Of a DNA stretch of 64,000 nucleotides, positions 8,502-16,539 are shown one piece after another. Origin of the DNA: Streptomyces sp. XY006 (lineage in GTDB: Bacteria; Actinomycetota; Actinomycetes; Streptomycetales; Streptomycetaceae); contig NZ_NOKT01000015.1 in the NCBI RefSeq assembly GCF_002237655.1, positions 62,001 through 126,000 on the forward strand, read 5' to 3'. The position numbers and the translations under genes are program-made. The notes under the pieces were generated by a model. That model did not search any database, was not told where the DNA came from, and saw nothing but the letters and a program-made list of their open reading frames with translations. Each line of letters opens with the position of its first letter. The first letter of the stretch is position 1.

Positions 8502-9887
8502 ATGACGACACCTCAGGATGAGTTGCTTCCCGCCACGCGTCGCGCCCTGCTGCACCGGATCGCCGTGGCACAGGCTGAGGGACGGGCGCCGTCGCTGGTC
8601 GCGGCCGTCGTCCGGGACGGCCGGGCGGTATGGCACGGGGCCCGGACCTCGGTGGAGGGGCACGGGCCCGACGAGACCGTGCAGTACCGGATCGGTTCCA
8701 TCACCAAGACCTTCACCGCCGTCCTGGTGATGCGTCTGCGCGACGAAGGCCTGCTCGGGCTCGGCGACCCGCTGGAGAAGCATCTGCCGGGTACGGGGGC
8801 GGGGGAGGCCACCATCGCCGAACTGCTCGCGCACACAGGGGGGTTGGCGGCGGAGGCGCCCGCGCCGTGGTGGGAGCGCACCTCGGGATCCCTGCGGCCG
8901 GAACTGTCCGACGTCCTCGGCGAGCAGCCCTTGCTGCACCCCGTCGGCCGGCGGCACCACTACTCGAACCCGGGCTACACGCTGCTGGGCGCGCTCGTGG
9001 AGGAGCTACGGGGGACCTCCTGGGAGGAGGCACTGCGGCGGGAAGTGCTCGAACCCCTGGGGCTGGACCGGACGACCGTGCGACCGCGGGCCCCGCATGC
9101 GGGCGGCTGGGCGGTGCACACCTGGGCCGACGTGCTGTTGCCGGAGCCCGCCGAGGACCTCGGCCGTATGGCGCCCGCCGGTCAACTCTGGTCGACCACC
9201 GGGGACCTGGCCCGGTTCGCGGCGTTCCTCATGCGCGGCGACGAGCGGGTCCTGAGCCCCGAGTCCCTGCGGGAGATGCGGACTCCGTCGGCACCGGCGG
9301 AGGCCGTGGACGTGATGTCGGGCGACGCCTACGGCCTCGGCCTGCAGATCCAGCACCGGCACGGCCGGCTGCTCGTGGGGCACAGCGGATCCCTGCCGGG
9401 CTTCCTGGCGAATGTGAGCATCGGCGTGGAGGACGACGTGGCGGCGGTGGTGCTGGCCAACTGCACCTCGGGACCCCTGGTGGCGACCGTCGCCGCCGAT
9501 CTCGTGCGGATCGTCGCCGAGGCGGAGCCGCGCATCCCGGCCCCGTGGACGCCGATGCGTGAGGTCGAGCCGGCCGAACTGGAGCTGGCGGGCCAGTGGT
9601 ACTGGGGGACGTACGCCTTCGCCCTGCGGCTCACGGCCGACGGGCTGGCCTCGCTGGAGCCGCTGTCCGGCAACGGGCGCCGCTCGCGCTTCCGTCCGAA
9701 CGGGGACGGCACCTGGACCGGCCTGGAGGGGTACTACGCCGGAGAGCTGCTCACGGCCGTACGGAGGCCGGACGGGTCGGTGAGCCATCTGGACCTCGGC
9801 TCGTTCGTGTTCACGCGGCAGCCGTACGACGAGACGGCTCCGGTGCCGGGAGGGGTCGACCCCGAAGGCTGGCGCGGGATCGGCTGA
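8502..9887 (+). CDS. Serine beta-lactamase-like hydrolase
   Basis: A 461-residue serine hydrolase of the class C beta-lactamase/penicillin-binding-protein-like family. The three active-site motifs are present: SITK (Ser66, Lys69), YSN (154-156) and HSG (294-296). No signal peptide is visible, so it is probably cytoplasmic, which argues for an esterase or peptidase rather than a resistance beta-lactamase. The last 130 residues form a beta-rich domain common in these proteins. It starts 59 bp after dnaB; co-transcription is possible. Confidence 0.85.
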   Translation: MTTPQDELLPATRRALLHRIAVAQAEGRAPSLVAAVVRDGRAVWHGARTSVEGHGPDETVQYRIGSITKTFTAVLVMRLRDEGLLGLGDPLEKHLPGTGAGEATIAELLAHTGGLAAEAPAPWWERTSGSLRPELSDVLGEQPLLHPVGRRHHYSNPGYTLLGALVEELRGTSWEEALRREVLEPLGLDRTTVRPRAPHAGGWAVHTWADVLLPEPAEDLGRMAPAGQLWSTTGDLARFAAFLMRGDERVLSPESLREMRTPSAPAEAVDVMSGDAYGLGLQIQHRHGRLLVGHSGSLPGFLANVSIGVEDDVAAVVLANCTSGPLVATVAADLVRIVAEAEPRIPAPWTPMREVEPAELELAGQWYWGTYAFALRLTADGLASLEPLSGNGRRSRFRPNGDGTWTGLEGYYAGELLTAVRRPDGSVSHLDLGSFVFTRQPYDETAPVPGGVDPEGWRGIG

Positions 9888-9958
9888 GCGAGATCGCTGA
9901 GGGAGAACGCTGAGCGAGATCGCTGAGCGAGATCGACTGAGCCGGAGCAACTGAGCGA
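9883..9958. repeat. 13-bp tandem repeat over the hydrolase stop codon
   Basis: Copies of GCTGAGCGAGATC start at 9883, 9909 and 9922, with diverged copies at 9896 and after 9935. The first copy contains the stop codon of the hydrolase gene, so the array looks like amplified 3'-end sequence. Confidence 0.8.
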
Positions 9959-9968
9959 GGTGCGAAAG

Positions 9969-10000
9969 AGCGCCCGTGTTTCACGTGAAACACGGGCGCT
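9969..10000. other. parS site inside a 32-bp perfect palindrome
   Basis: The perfect GTTTCACGTGAAAC at 9978-9991 is the centre of a perfect 32-bp inverted repeat (arms 9969-9984 and 9985-10000, outer bases AGCGCCCGT/ACGGGCGCT). It lies between two convergent genes (hydrolase, plus; acetyltransferase, minus), so the RNA form could act as a bidirectional terminator while the DNA binds ParB. Confidence 0.85.
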
Positions 10001-10012
10001 TCGGTGTACCGG

Positions 10013-10465
10013 TCAGAGCTGGAGCTTGAAGCCGGTGTGGGAGGCCGTGAAACCGAGCCGCTCGTAGAAGCGGTGGGCGTCGGTGCGGGACTTGTCCGTG
10101 GTCAGCTGCACCAACTGGCAGCCCTCCTTCCGGGACTCGTCGATCGCCCACTCGATGAGACGGGACCCCAGCCCGCTGCCGCGCTCCTCGGCATGGATGC
10201 GCACGCCCTCGATGAGCGACCTGGTCGCGCCGCGCCGGGACAGCCCGGGGATGAACGTGAGCTGGAGCGTGCCGACGACGCGGCCCTCGCGGACCGCCAC
10301 GACCAGGCGCTGGTTCGGGTCGGAGCTGAGCCGCTCCAGCGCGGTCACGTACGGGGTGAGGTCGTCCGGTGACTCGCGCTGCGCGCCCAGCGGGTCGTCG
10401 GCGAGCATGGCCACGATCGCCGGGACGTCGTCGGTGACGGCGGTGCGTATCTCAAGATCTCCCAT
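10013..10465 (-). CDS. GNAT family N-acetyltransferase
   Basis: A 150-residue single-domain GNAT enzyme. The acetyl-CoA pyrophosphate loop is EERGSGLGSRLIEWAI (about residues 92-107), followed by a CQLVQLTTDKSRTDAHRFYERLGF segment split across strands beta-5 and helix-4. Substrate unknown; small GNATs of this type often acetylate amino groups of amino acids, peptides or drugs. Lies 32 bp before marR on the same strand, perhaps independently transcribed. Confidence 0.82.
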   Translation of the reverse strand: MGDLEIRTAVTDDVPAIVAMLADDPLGAQRESPDDLTPYVTALERLSSDPNQRLVVAVREGRVVGTLQLTFIPGLSRRGATRSLIEGVRIHAEERGSGLGSRLIEWAIDESRKEGCQLVQLTTDKSRTDAHRFYERLGFTASHTGFKLQL

Positions 10466-10497
10466 GGGCGCACCCTACGCAGCGGCGGCCGGCGGGG

Positions 10498-10962
10498 TTA
10501 TGCGGGCACCGGCGCCTTCAGCGTCTCGACGACCCGGACCAGCGGGGCCAGCTCGGGGTTCTTCGCGGCCTCGTCGAGGGCCTCGCGCAGGGCCGCGTCA
10601 TTGGTCGGCCGGGCCTCTTCCAGCAGCTTCAGGCCCGCTTCGGTGACGTTCGTGTAGATGCCCCGCCGGTCGGTGGGGCACAGATAGCGCTCCAGGAGGC
10701 CGCGGTCCTCCAGGCGGGTCACCAGGCGGGTGGTGGCGCTCTGGCTGAGGACGACCGCGTCGGCGACCTGCTTCATCTGCAGATGGCCTCCGTCGCCGTC
10801 GTGCTGCCGGCTGAGCACGTCCAGCAGGGAGTACTCCCGTGCGCTGAGGTCGTGCTGGGCCTGCAGGGCGCGCTCGATGTGGGCCTCGATCCTCCCGTGC
10901 AGCAGGGAGAGGGCGCACCAGCCCTGGGCGAGGGCGGTGAGCGCGGGGTCCGTCGCTGTCAT
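10498..10962 (-). CDS. MarR family transcriptional regulator
   Basis: A 154-residue winged-helix regulator: dimerisation helices at both ends, recognition segment VADAVVLSQSATTRLVTRLE and the wing DRRGIYTNVTEAG. Start chosen at ATG 10962, preceded by GGAGG, rather than an ATG at 11049 that would overlap the operator region. It is divergent from an MFS efflux gene, the classic layout of a MarR repressor controlling an exporter and itself. Confidence 0.87.
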   Translation of the reverse strand: MTATDPALTALAQGWCALSLLHGRIEAHIERALQAQHDLSAREYSLLDVLSRQHDGDGGHLQMKQVADAVVLSQSATTRLVTRLEDRGLLERYLCPTDRRGIYTNVTEAGLKLLEEARPTNDAALREALDEAAKNPELAPLVRVVETLKAPVPA

Positions 10963-11026
10963 TGGCGTTTCCTCCGTCCCGGGGCGGCTGACATCCAGGA
11001 TAGAGCAACCGCGCAATAGACGGCGT

Positions 11027-11049
11027 TTGCATATAGCCCGCGTCTGCAA
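11027..11049. promoter_or_regulatory. Putative MarR operator
   Basis: TTGCA (11027-11031) and TGCAA (11045-11049) form an inverted repeat with 18-bp centre spacing in the divergent marR/MFS gap, next to a TATAG-like sequence. Size and place fit a MarR dimer site; identity is inferred. Confidence 0.4.
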
Positions 11050-11104
11050 CTATTGTGGACGCACGCAAAGCGCTCCTGCAATCTTCTGGGAAGGTAACCC
11101 CTCC

Positions 11105-12313
11105 ATGCCTCTCGCGCTTCTGGCCCTCGCGATCGGGGCCTTCGGGATCGGAACGACAGAGTTCGTGATCATGGGCTTGCTGCCCGAGGTCGCGGGCGAC
11201 TACGGGGTCTCCATCCCCACGGCCGGGTATCTGGTCACCGGCTATGCGCTGGGCGTCATGTTCGGCGCCCCGCTGATGACCGTCCTCGGCACCAAGGTCT
11301 CCCGCAAGCGGATGCTGATGCTGCTGATGGGCCTGTTCATCGCCGGCAACCTGCTCTCGGCGCTCGCCCCCGCCTTCGGCGTCATGCTGATCGGCCGGAT
11401 CGTCGCCTCGCTGGCCCACGGCGCCTTCTTCGGCATCGGCTCGGTCGTCGCCGCCGACCTGGTCGCCCCGGACAAGAAGGCCGGAGCCATCGCGATGATG
11501 TTCACCGGGCTGACCGTCGCCAACGTCGTCGGCGTCCCGCTGGGCACGCTCGTCGGGCAGTCCGTCGGCTGGCGCGTCACCTTCGGCATCGTCGCCGCCC
11601 TCGGCGTCATCGGCCTGATCGGCATCGCCCGGCTCGTCCCCGACATGCCCAAGCCGGAGGGGGTGCGCCTGCGGCACGAACTGGCCGCCTTCAAGAACGT
11701 GCAGGTGCTGCTCGCCATGGCGATGACCGTCCTCGGCTTCGGCGGTGTCTTCGCGGCCATCACCTACATCGCGCCGATGATGACCCATGTCGCCGGCTTC
11801 GCCGACGGCTCGGTCACCTGGCTGCTGGTCCTGTTCGGCCTCGGCATGGTCGGTGGCAACCTGATCGGCGGCAAGTTCGCCGACCGCGCCCTGATGCCCA
11901 TGCTGTACGTCTCCCTGGGCGCCCTGGCCGTCGTCCTGGCGCTGTTCACCCTCACCGCGCACGACAAGGTCCTGTCGGCCGTCACAATCGCGCTGATCGG
12001 TGCTCTGGGCTTCGCCACCGTCCCGCCGCTGCAGAAGCGGGTCCTCGACCAGGCGCACGGCGCCCCGACCCTGGCCTCCGCCGTCAACATCGGTGCCTTC
12101 AACCTGGGCAACGCCCTGTCCGCCTGGCTCGGCGGCCTCGTGATCGCGGCGGGCCTCGGTTACACCGCCCCCAACTGGGTCGGTGCCGCCCTCGCCGCCG
12201 GCGCCCTGCTCCTGGCCGTTGTCTCGGCCGCCCTGGAGCGCCGTGACGGTGCCCCCAGCAGCGTCGTCACCGGGTCCGCTTCCGCCGAGCAGCGGGCCGC
12301 CGTCCACCACTGA
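11105..12313 (+). CDS. MFS drug/sugar efflux transporter (DHA1 type)
   Basis: A 402-residue, 12-helix major facilitator transporter. The N-terminus (ALAIGAFGIGTTEFVIMGLL) and motif A (GTKVSRKRMLMLLM, after helix 2) match the DHA1 group that includes AraJ/YdhP-like exporters of sugars and drugs by proton antiport. The ATG at 11105 follows GGAAGG. Divergent marR probably represses it, and the GlcG-like gene 74 bp downstream may be in the same transcript. Confidence 0.87.
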   Translation: MPLALLALAIGAFGIGTTEFVIMGLLPEVAGDYGVSIPTAGYLVTGYALGVMFGAPLMTVLGTKVSRKRMLMLLMGLFIAGNLLSALAPAFGVMLIGRIVASLAHGAFFGIGSVVAADLVAPDKKAGAIAMMFTGLTVANVVGVPLGTLVGQSVGWRVTFGIVAALGVIGLIGIARLVPDMPKPEGVRLRHELAAFKNVQVLLAMAMTVLGFGGVFAAITYIAPMMTHVAGFADGSVTWLLVLFGLGMVGGNLIGGKFADRALMPMLYVSLGALAVVLALFTLTAHDKVLSAVTIALIGALGFATVPPLQKRVLDQAHGAPTLASAVNIGAFNLGNALSAWLGGLVIAAGLGYTAPNWVGAALAAGALLLAVVSAALERRDGAPSSVVTGSASAEQRAAVHH

Positions 12314-12336
12314 GCCGTCGGGCCACCCCGACCCCA

Positions 12337-12372
12337 CCCCCCCCCCCCACGTCCTGACGTCCTCACGTCCTC
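12337..12372. repeat. Poly-C tract and ACGTCCT repeats
   Basis: Twelve consecutive C (12337-12348) are followed by three close copies of CACGTCCT/ACGTCCT ahead of the ribosome-binding site of the next gene. The homopolymer could vary in length by slippage. Confidence 0.8.
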
Positions 12373-12387
12373 TAGGAGAACCACCCC

Positions 12388-12810
12388 ATGAGCACCACCA
12401 CCGCTGTCGCCCCGCTCACCACCCAGGACGCCGACGCCCTGGTCGCCGCCGCGAGCCGTGCCGCCGAAGCCGCGGGTGTCACCGTCAGCGTCACCGTCCT
12501 GGACGCGGGCGGGCATCTGCTCGCCTTCCGGCGGGACGACCGTGCAGTGCTGATCTCCGGCGAGACCAGCACCCGCAAGGCCTACACGGCGCTCCAGCTG
12601 AACGCGCCCACCGCCGACCTGGTCGACGCCGTACAGCCCGGAGGCCTCTTCCACACGCTGCCCACCGCGCTCGACCGGCCGCTGCTGTTCATCGCCGGTG
12701 GTGTGCCGGTGCACCGTGACGGCCGACTGATCGGCGCGATCGGCGTCGGTGGCGGGGCCCCCGAGCAGGACCACGCCTTCGCCACGGCCGCCGTGGAGGC
12801 CCTCGCCTGA
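12388..12810 (+). CDS. GlcG/HbpS-family (DUF336) protein
   Basis: A 140-residue protein of the GlcG/HbpS fold. Visible family features are VSVTVLDAGGHLLAFRR, the STRKAYTAL helix and the glycine-rich GAIGVGGGAPEQDHAFATAAVEAL end. Relatives include the extracellular haem-binding HbpS of Streptomyces and proteins linked to glycolate or propanediol use. No signal peptide is seen here, so a cytoplasmic role is more likely. Follows the MFS gene with TAGGAGAA before the ATG. Confidence 0.82.
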   Translation: MSTTTAVAPLTTQDADALVAAASRAAEAAGVTVSVTVLDAGGHLLAFRRDDRAVLISGETSTRKAYTALQLNAPTADLVDAVQPGGLFHTLPTALDRPLLFIAGGVPVHRDGRLIGAIGVGGGAPEQDHAFATAAVEALA

Positions 12811-12814
12811 CCGG

Positions 12815-12890
12815 GCAGGGCCTCGACAGACCGTGCAGGGCCTCGACAGACCTGGCACCTCGCCTGACCAGCAGGGGCCTCGCCAGACCC
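12815..12890. repeat. 20-bp tandem repeat after the DUF336 gene
   Basis: GCAGGGCCTCGACAGACC occurs at 12815 and 12835, with diverged copies to about 12890. The unit resembles the last codons and stop of the upstream gene (GCCCTCGCCTGACC), suggesting repeated duplication of that 3' end. Confidence 0.7.
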
Positions 12891-12960
12891 CTGCAGGCCC
12901 GCCCAGCCGACGCCGGTTCCCCGTTGCCCGGGGAGCCGGCGTTCGGCGTGAGAAGGCCCG

Positions 12961-13827
12961 TCAGCCCGCCGCGACGGTGACCGGGGCGAAGCGCCGGCTC
13001 CAGTCTCCGGGCAGCTCCGTGATGCCGTACGTCATCACCGCGTTGAAGGCGACGGGGGCCAGGCCGCGCTCCTTCACCCAGGTGAGCAGTTCCTCGTGCC
13101 GTACGTCGATGTCGGTGCGCAGCGGTAGGTCGGTGTGGGCGGCCAGAGACGCGATGAGGGCCCGGGCCACCGCCGTGTCCCGGGCGATGAGCGGACCGAT
13201 GACCTGTGTGTCCATGTTCGGCCAGGCGGCCGCGTAACCGACGATCCGCCCGTTCTCCTCGGCCACGCGCAACTGGTCCGCGAAGGCGGGCAGTCGGGTG
13301 ACGATGTGCGTGCGGTCGGTCCCGAAGACCTGCTCGTCGAGTCGGAGGATCGTCGAGAGGTCCTCGGCGGTCGCGGCACGGGTGGCGACCTCCGGCTCCG
13401 GTCCGCCGGGAGTGAAGTGCCCCCTCAGCATCTCCGCCCGCCCGGTGACCTTGAAGCCGAGTTCCTCGTAGAGCGGGCGGCCGTACGGCGTCGCGTGCAG
13501 GGTGAGGGGCGTGGTGCCCATCGCGGAGATCACGTGGCGCATCAGCCGGCGTCCGACACCCTGCCTGGCGTGCCGTCCGGCGACCAGCACCATGCCGATC
13601 GCGGCGAGAGCGGGGCGTTCGTGCGGTCCGTACTCGGTGACGACACAGGCACTCACCAGACCGCCGTCGGGGTCGTCGATGCCCCAGCCCTTTCCGGCCG
13701 TGAGGAGGAATCCCCACTTGTGCTCTTCCCGTGGCCACCCCCGGTCCTCGGACAAGTCGGCGCAGGCGGTGAGGTCACGGAGCGTCAGACGGCGGATGGG
13801 CAGAGCGGCAAGGGAAGGAGTCGACAC
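12961..13827 (-). CDS. GNAT acetyltransferase with YitH-like C-terminal domain
   Basis: A 288-residue protein: an N-terminal GNAT domain (acetyl-CoA loop AGRHARQGVGRRLMRHV, about residues 82-98; later TPYGRPLYEELGFK) followed by a second acetyltransferase-like domain (about 145-288) of the YitH/HolE type. Function unknown. The frame is open to 13953, where it would begin MFHVK, but those codons are the parS site read as protein; I place the start at GTG 13827 (MSTPSLAALPIRRL). No strong ribosome-binding site is seen for either start. Confidence 0.75.
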   Translation of the reverse strand: MSTPSLAALPIRRLTLRDLTACADLSEDRGWPREEHKWGFLLTAGKGWGIDDPDGGLVSACVVTEYGPHERPALAAIGMVLVAGRHARQGVGRRLMRHVISAMGTTPLTLHATPYGRPLYEELGFKVTGRAEMLRGHFTPGGPEPEVATRAATAEDLSTILRLDEQVFGTDRTHIVTRLPAFADQLRVAEENGRIVGYAAAWPNMDTQVIGPLIARDTAVARALIASLAAHTDLPLRTDIDVRHEELLTWVKERGLAPVAFNAVMTYGITELPGDWSRRFAPVTVAAG

Positions 13828-14420
13828 GCAGGCCAGGCTGTCCGACACAAGCCCTTGGCGTCCACCTGTTTCAGCAGAGACGAACGAGCTTTTGGCCAGT
13901 TGCAGTCGCATGCGGGGCGAGTGAACACGCGTCGGCCGTTTCACGTGAAACACATGGGAACAGCAGGTGACCGATGAGGACGGTCAATGCGACTATTCCG
14001 CACGTCAGTTGGTCCGCATGATGATGCGCGTGCTGCCCGCATTCGTGAGGGGGGCAGGGGGGACTTGTGTGCACGGCGCGGGCCGGTAGGGTCGACTCCG
14101 GTTCGCGTCAGGGACGGGTGACCCGTCTTGTGTGAGCCAACTGCAGGGCAATGCAGCCTAAAGGGACGGAGAGATCGAAGACCCGCGTTTCCGGTAATGC
14201 GACGAGAACCGTCCAGGCGAGTGGGAAGCTCGGAGAAAGTACTGCGGGCAATGTCACACTCTCGCCTTACTTGTCCGTACAGCGCCGGATCACGGGTTGA
14301 ATGTGGCCGCATTGGCCGCGACAGGGCTGGGAACACGGCCCGTCCAACGGGGGAAAGCAGGCACCTTCCGACCAAGGAAGTGCGCAGACCGACCGAAAGA
14401 TGCTCGAGGCGAGGCACACC
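13828..14420. promoter_or_regulatory. Long divergent intergenic region
   Basis: This 593-bp gap between the minus-strand acetyltransferase and the plus-strand flavohaemoprotein contains a parS site and the short palindrome GACGGGTGACCCGTC (14113-14127). The part from about 14130 to 14290 is relatively AT-rich for this genome and probably holds the flavohaemoprotein promoter. I see no gene with convincing codon usage. Confidence 0.5.
13938..13951. other. parS centromere site
   Basis: A perfect GTTTCACGTGAAAC, about 110 bp upstream of the preferred start of the acetyltransferase gene. Confidence 0.9.
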
Positions 14421-15953
14421 ATGGACGCTCCGACCACCACGTCGGCCGACAACGGCACTTCCGGCGGCGGGGGCGGCTGGTTCACGCCCCGCAACAAGCC
14501 GGAGCCGGGCAGCGAGCCCGGTCCGGCGGAAGCCCCCGGTCCGGCGGAAGTGCGTCGCCCGGCGGCGATACGCCCGGTGGGCCGGCCCACGCCCCCGCCC
14601 CAGCCACCGGCCGACAGCACGGCACCCCCGCCCGGACCCACGTCCCCCGCACCGGCCGCGTCGTCGGGTCCCCTGCCCACAGCGCTGACCCCGGCACCCT
14701 TCGCCTCGGCCGTGGCACCTCCCGCCTCGGCCGTGGCGCCTCCCGCCTCGGCCGTGGCGCCCCCCGCCGCGTCGCGTGTCCCCGCCCAGCGGCCCGCGCC
14801 GGCGCCGTCCCAGGGCCGGGCTGCCTCCGCTCCCGCGGCCTCCCCGGACGCCGTCCTCGTCCGCCGCGCCATGGCCGAGGTCACTCCCGTGGCCGACAAG
14901 GTCACCTCGTACTTCTACGCCCTGCTGTTCGTCCGGCACCCCGATCTGAGATCGCTGTTCCCCGCCGCGATGGACACCCAGCGGGACCGGCTGCTCCGGG
15001 CGCTGCTCACGGCCGCCGAGCACATCGACAACACTGACGTCCTCGTCGACTACCTCCAGAACCTCGGCCGGGGCCACCGCAAGTACGGCACCCGGCCCGA
15101 GCACTATCCGGCCGTCGGCGAATGCCTCATCGGCGCGCTGAGCAAGTACGCCGCCGGGGTCTGGAACGAGGAGATGGAGGCGGCCTGGGTCCGGACCTAC
15201 ACCACCATCTCCCAAATCATGATCGACGCGGCGGCCGCGGACGAGCTGCGGTCCCCGGCCTGGTGGTACGCCGAGGTCGTCACCCACGAGCTCAGAACCC
15301 CGGACATCGCGGTCGTCACCGTCCGCCCCGACCAGCCGTATCCCTTCCTCGCCGGGCAGTACACCAGCGTGGAGACCCCCTGGTGGCCGCGGATCTGGCG
15401 GCACTACTCCTTCGCCTCGGCGCCGCGCTCCGACGGTCTGCTGTCGTTCCACGTGAAGGCCGTCCCGGCCGGCTGGGTGTCCAACGCCCTGGTGCACCGC
15501 GCACGCCCCGGTGACATCATCCGGCTCGGTCCGCCCGCCGGGTCCATGACCGTGGACCACACCACCGACAGCGGCCTGCTCTGTGTGGGCGGCGGCACCG
15601 GCATCGCGCCCATCAAGGCCCTGGTCGAGGATGTCGCCGAGCACGGGGAGCGCCGCCCGGTCGAGGTCTTCTACGGCGCCCGGACCGACCACGACCTGTA
15701 CGACATCGACACGATGCTCCGCCTGCAGCAGACCCACCCCTGGCTCTCGGTCCGCGCGATCATCGACCAGCAGGCGCACCAGCAGCTTCCGGACGCCGTG
15801 CGGGCCTACGGGCCGTGGAACGAGTACGACGCCTACCTCTCGGGCCCGCCGGGGATGATCCGCAGCGGTGTGGACGCCCTGCGGGACAGCGGCATCCCGT
15901 CGGACCGCATACGGCACGACTCCGTCGAGGAACTGGTCTCGGCCGGGAACTGA
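14421..15953 (+). CDS. Flavohaemoprotein with long proline-rich N-terminus
   Basis: A 510-residue protein. Residues 1-150 are Pro/Ala-rich and probably disordered, including three SAVAPPA repeats. The globin domain follows (about 155-290) with B10 Tyr in SYFYALLF, E7 Gln in MDTQRDRL and proximal His in GRGHRKYG. The reductase part has the FAD motif RHYSFAS and the NAD(P)H motif GGGTGIAP, ending with YLSGPPGM where classic flavohaemoglobins have YLCGP. This is the layout of a nitric oxide dioxygenase, though the altered Cys and the long N-terminus mark a divergent actinobacterial type. ATG 14421 gives MDAPTTTSADNG. Confidence 0.85.
   Translation: MDAPTTTSADNGTSGGGGGWFTPRNKPEPGSEPGPAEAPGPAEVRRPAAIRPVGRPTPPPQPPADSTAPPPGPTSPAPAASSGPLPTALTPAPFASAVAPPASAVAPPASAVAPPAASRVPAQRPAPAPSQGRAASAPAASPDAVLVRRAMAEVTPVADKVTSYFYALLFVRHPDLRSLFPAAMDTQRDRLLRALLTAAEHIDNTDVLVDYLQNLGRGHRKYGTRPEHYPAVGECLIGALSKYAAGVWNEEMEAAWVRTYTTISQIMIDAAAADELRSPAWWYAEVVTHELRTPDIAVVTVRPDQPYPFLAGQYTSVETPWWPRIWRHYSFASAPRSDGLLSFHVKAVPAGWVSNALVHRARPGDIIRLGPPAGSMTVDHTTDSGLLCVGGGTGIAPIKALVEDVAEHGERRPVEVFYGARTDHDLYDIDTMLRLQQTHPWLSVRAIIDQQAHQQLPDAVRAYGPWNEYDAYLSGPPGMIRSGVDALRDSGIPSDRIRHDSVEELVSAGN
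14703..14765 (+). repeat. 21-bp in-frame tandem repeat in the flavohaemoprotein gene
   Basis: Three copies of a 21-bp unit (14703-14723, 14724-14744, 14745-14765) encode SAVAPPA repeats in the disordered N-terminal region. Copy number could vary between strains. Confidence 0.85.
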
Positions 15954-15966
15954 GCCGCGGCCCGGC

Positions 15967-16449
15967 TCAGCCCAGGTCCGGCGCGTGCATGGCCCGAACG
16001 CCCTCGATGTTGCCGTCGAGGTAGTGCCGCAGCGACAGCGGAACGAGGTGCACGGAGGCGATTCCGACCCGGGTGAAAGGCACGCGCACGATCTCGTACG
16101 AACCGATGGGCTCGTCGACCTCGGGGCCGTGGCGGAGAGAGGGATCCATGGTCTCCAGCCGGCAGACGAAGAAGTGCTGCACCTTCACCCCGGTCGCGCC
16201 GCCGTCCTCCCCGATGTGCTCCACGGTGTCCACGAAGCAGGGCACCACATCGGTGATCTTCGCGCCGAGTTCCTCGTACACCTCACGGTGGAGGGCGTGG
16301 ACGACGGTCGGATCGTCGGGCTCGACCCCGCCGCCGGGCGTGACCCAGTAGGGATCGATGCCCGGCTTGGTGCGCTTGATCAGGATCAGGTCGTCACCGT
16401 CCAGCAGAACGGCGCGGGCGGTGCGCTTGACCACGGGTCGGACGGTCAT
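15967..16449 (-). CDS. Nudix hydrolase
   Basis: A 160-residue Nudix protein. The box reads GGGVEPDDPTVVHALHREV then YEELGA; the catalytic RExxEExG part is intact, but the Glu normally eight residues before the Arg is replaced, with an Asp one position earlier. Family members hydrolyse nucleoside diphosphates linked to other groups; substrate not predictable. Convergent with the flavohaemoprotein gene, 13 bp apart. Confidence 0.83.
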   Translation of the reverse strand: MTVRPVVKRTARAVLLDGDDLILIKRTKPGIDPYWVTPGGGVEPDDPTVVHALHREVYEELGAKITDVVPCFVDTVEHIGEDGGATGVKVQHFFVCRLETMDPSLRHGPEVDEPIGSYEIVRVPFTRVGIASVHLVPLSLRHYLDGNIEGVRAMHAPDLG

Positions 16450-16470
16450 GGGGGAAATGTGGCCCGGCTG

Positions 16471-16484
16471 GTTCCACGTGAAAC
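16471..16484. other. parS variant site
   Basis: GTTCCACGTGAAAC differs from the local consensus by one base (C for T at position 4). It equals the form found in Bacillus subtilis parS sites, so it is likely still bound by ParB. Confidence 0.75.
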
Positions 16485-16539
16485 ATCGCGACTTGTCACC
16501 GGGTGAGTGCCCGGAGTGAAGGGCCCTCGCGCGCGACCC

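Noticed and set aside
8502..9887. Antibiotic-resistance beta-lactamase
   Set aside because: The catalytic motifs fit, but there is no signal peptide and such serine hydrolases are common housekeeping esterases or peptidases.
13828..13953. N-terminal extension MFHVKRPTRV of the acetyltransferase
   Set aside because: The first codons are just the parS site read in frame, and the added segment is not like the GNAT domain; the start was placed at 13827.
15446..15459. GTTCCACGTGAAGG, parS-like
   Set aside because: It is inside the flavohaemoprotein reductase domain (FHVK of a conserved strand) and has two mismatches including the palindrome end.
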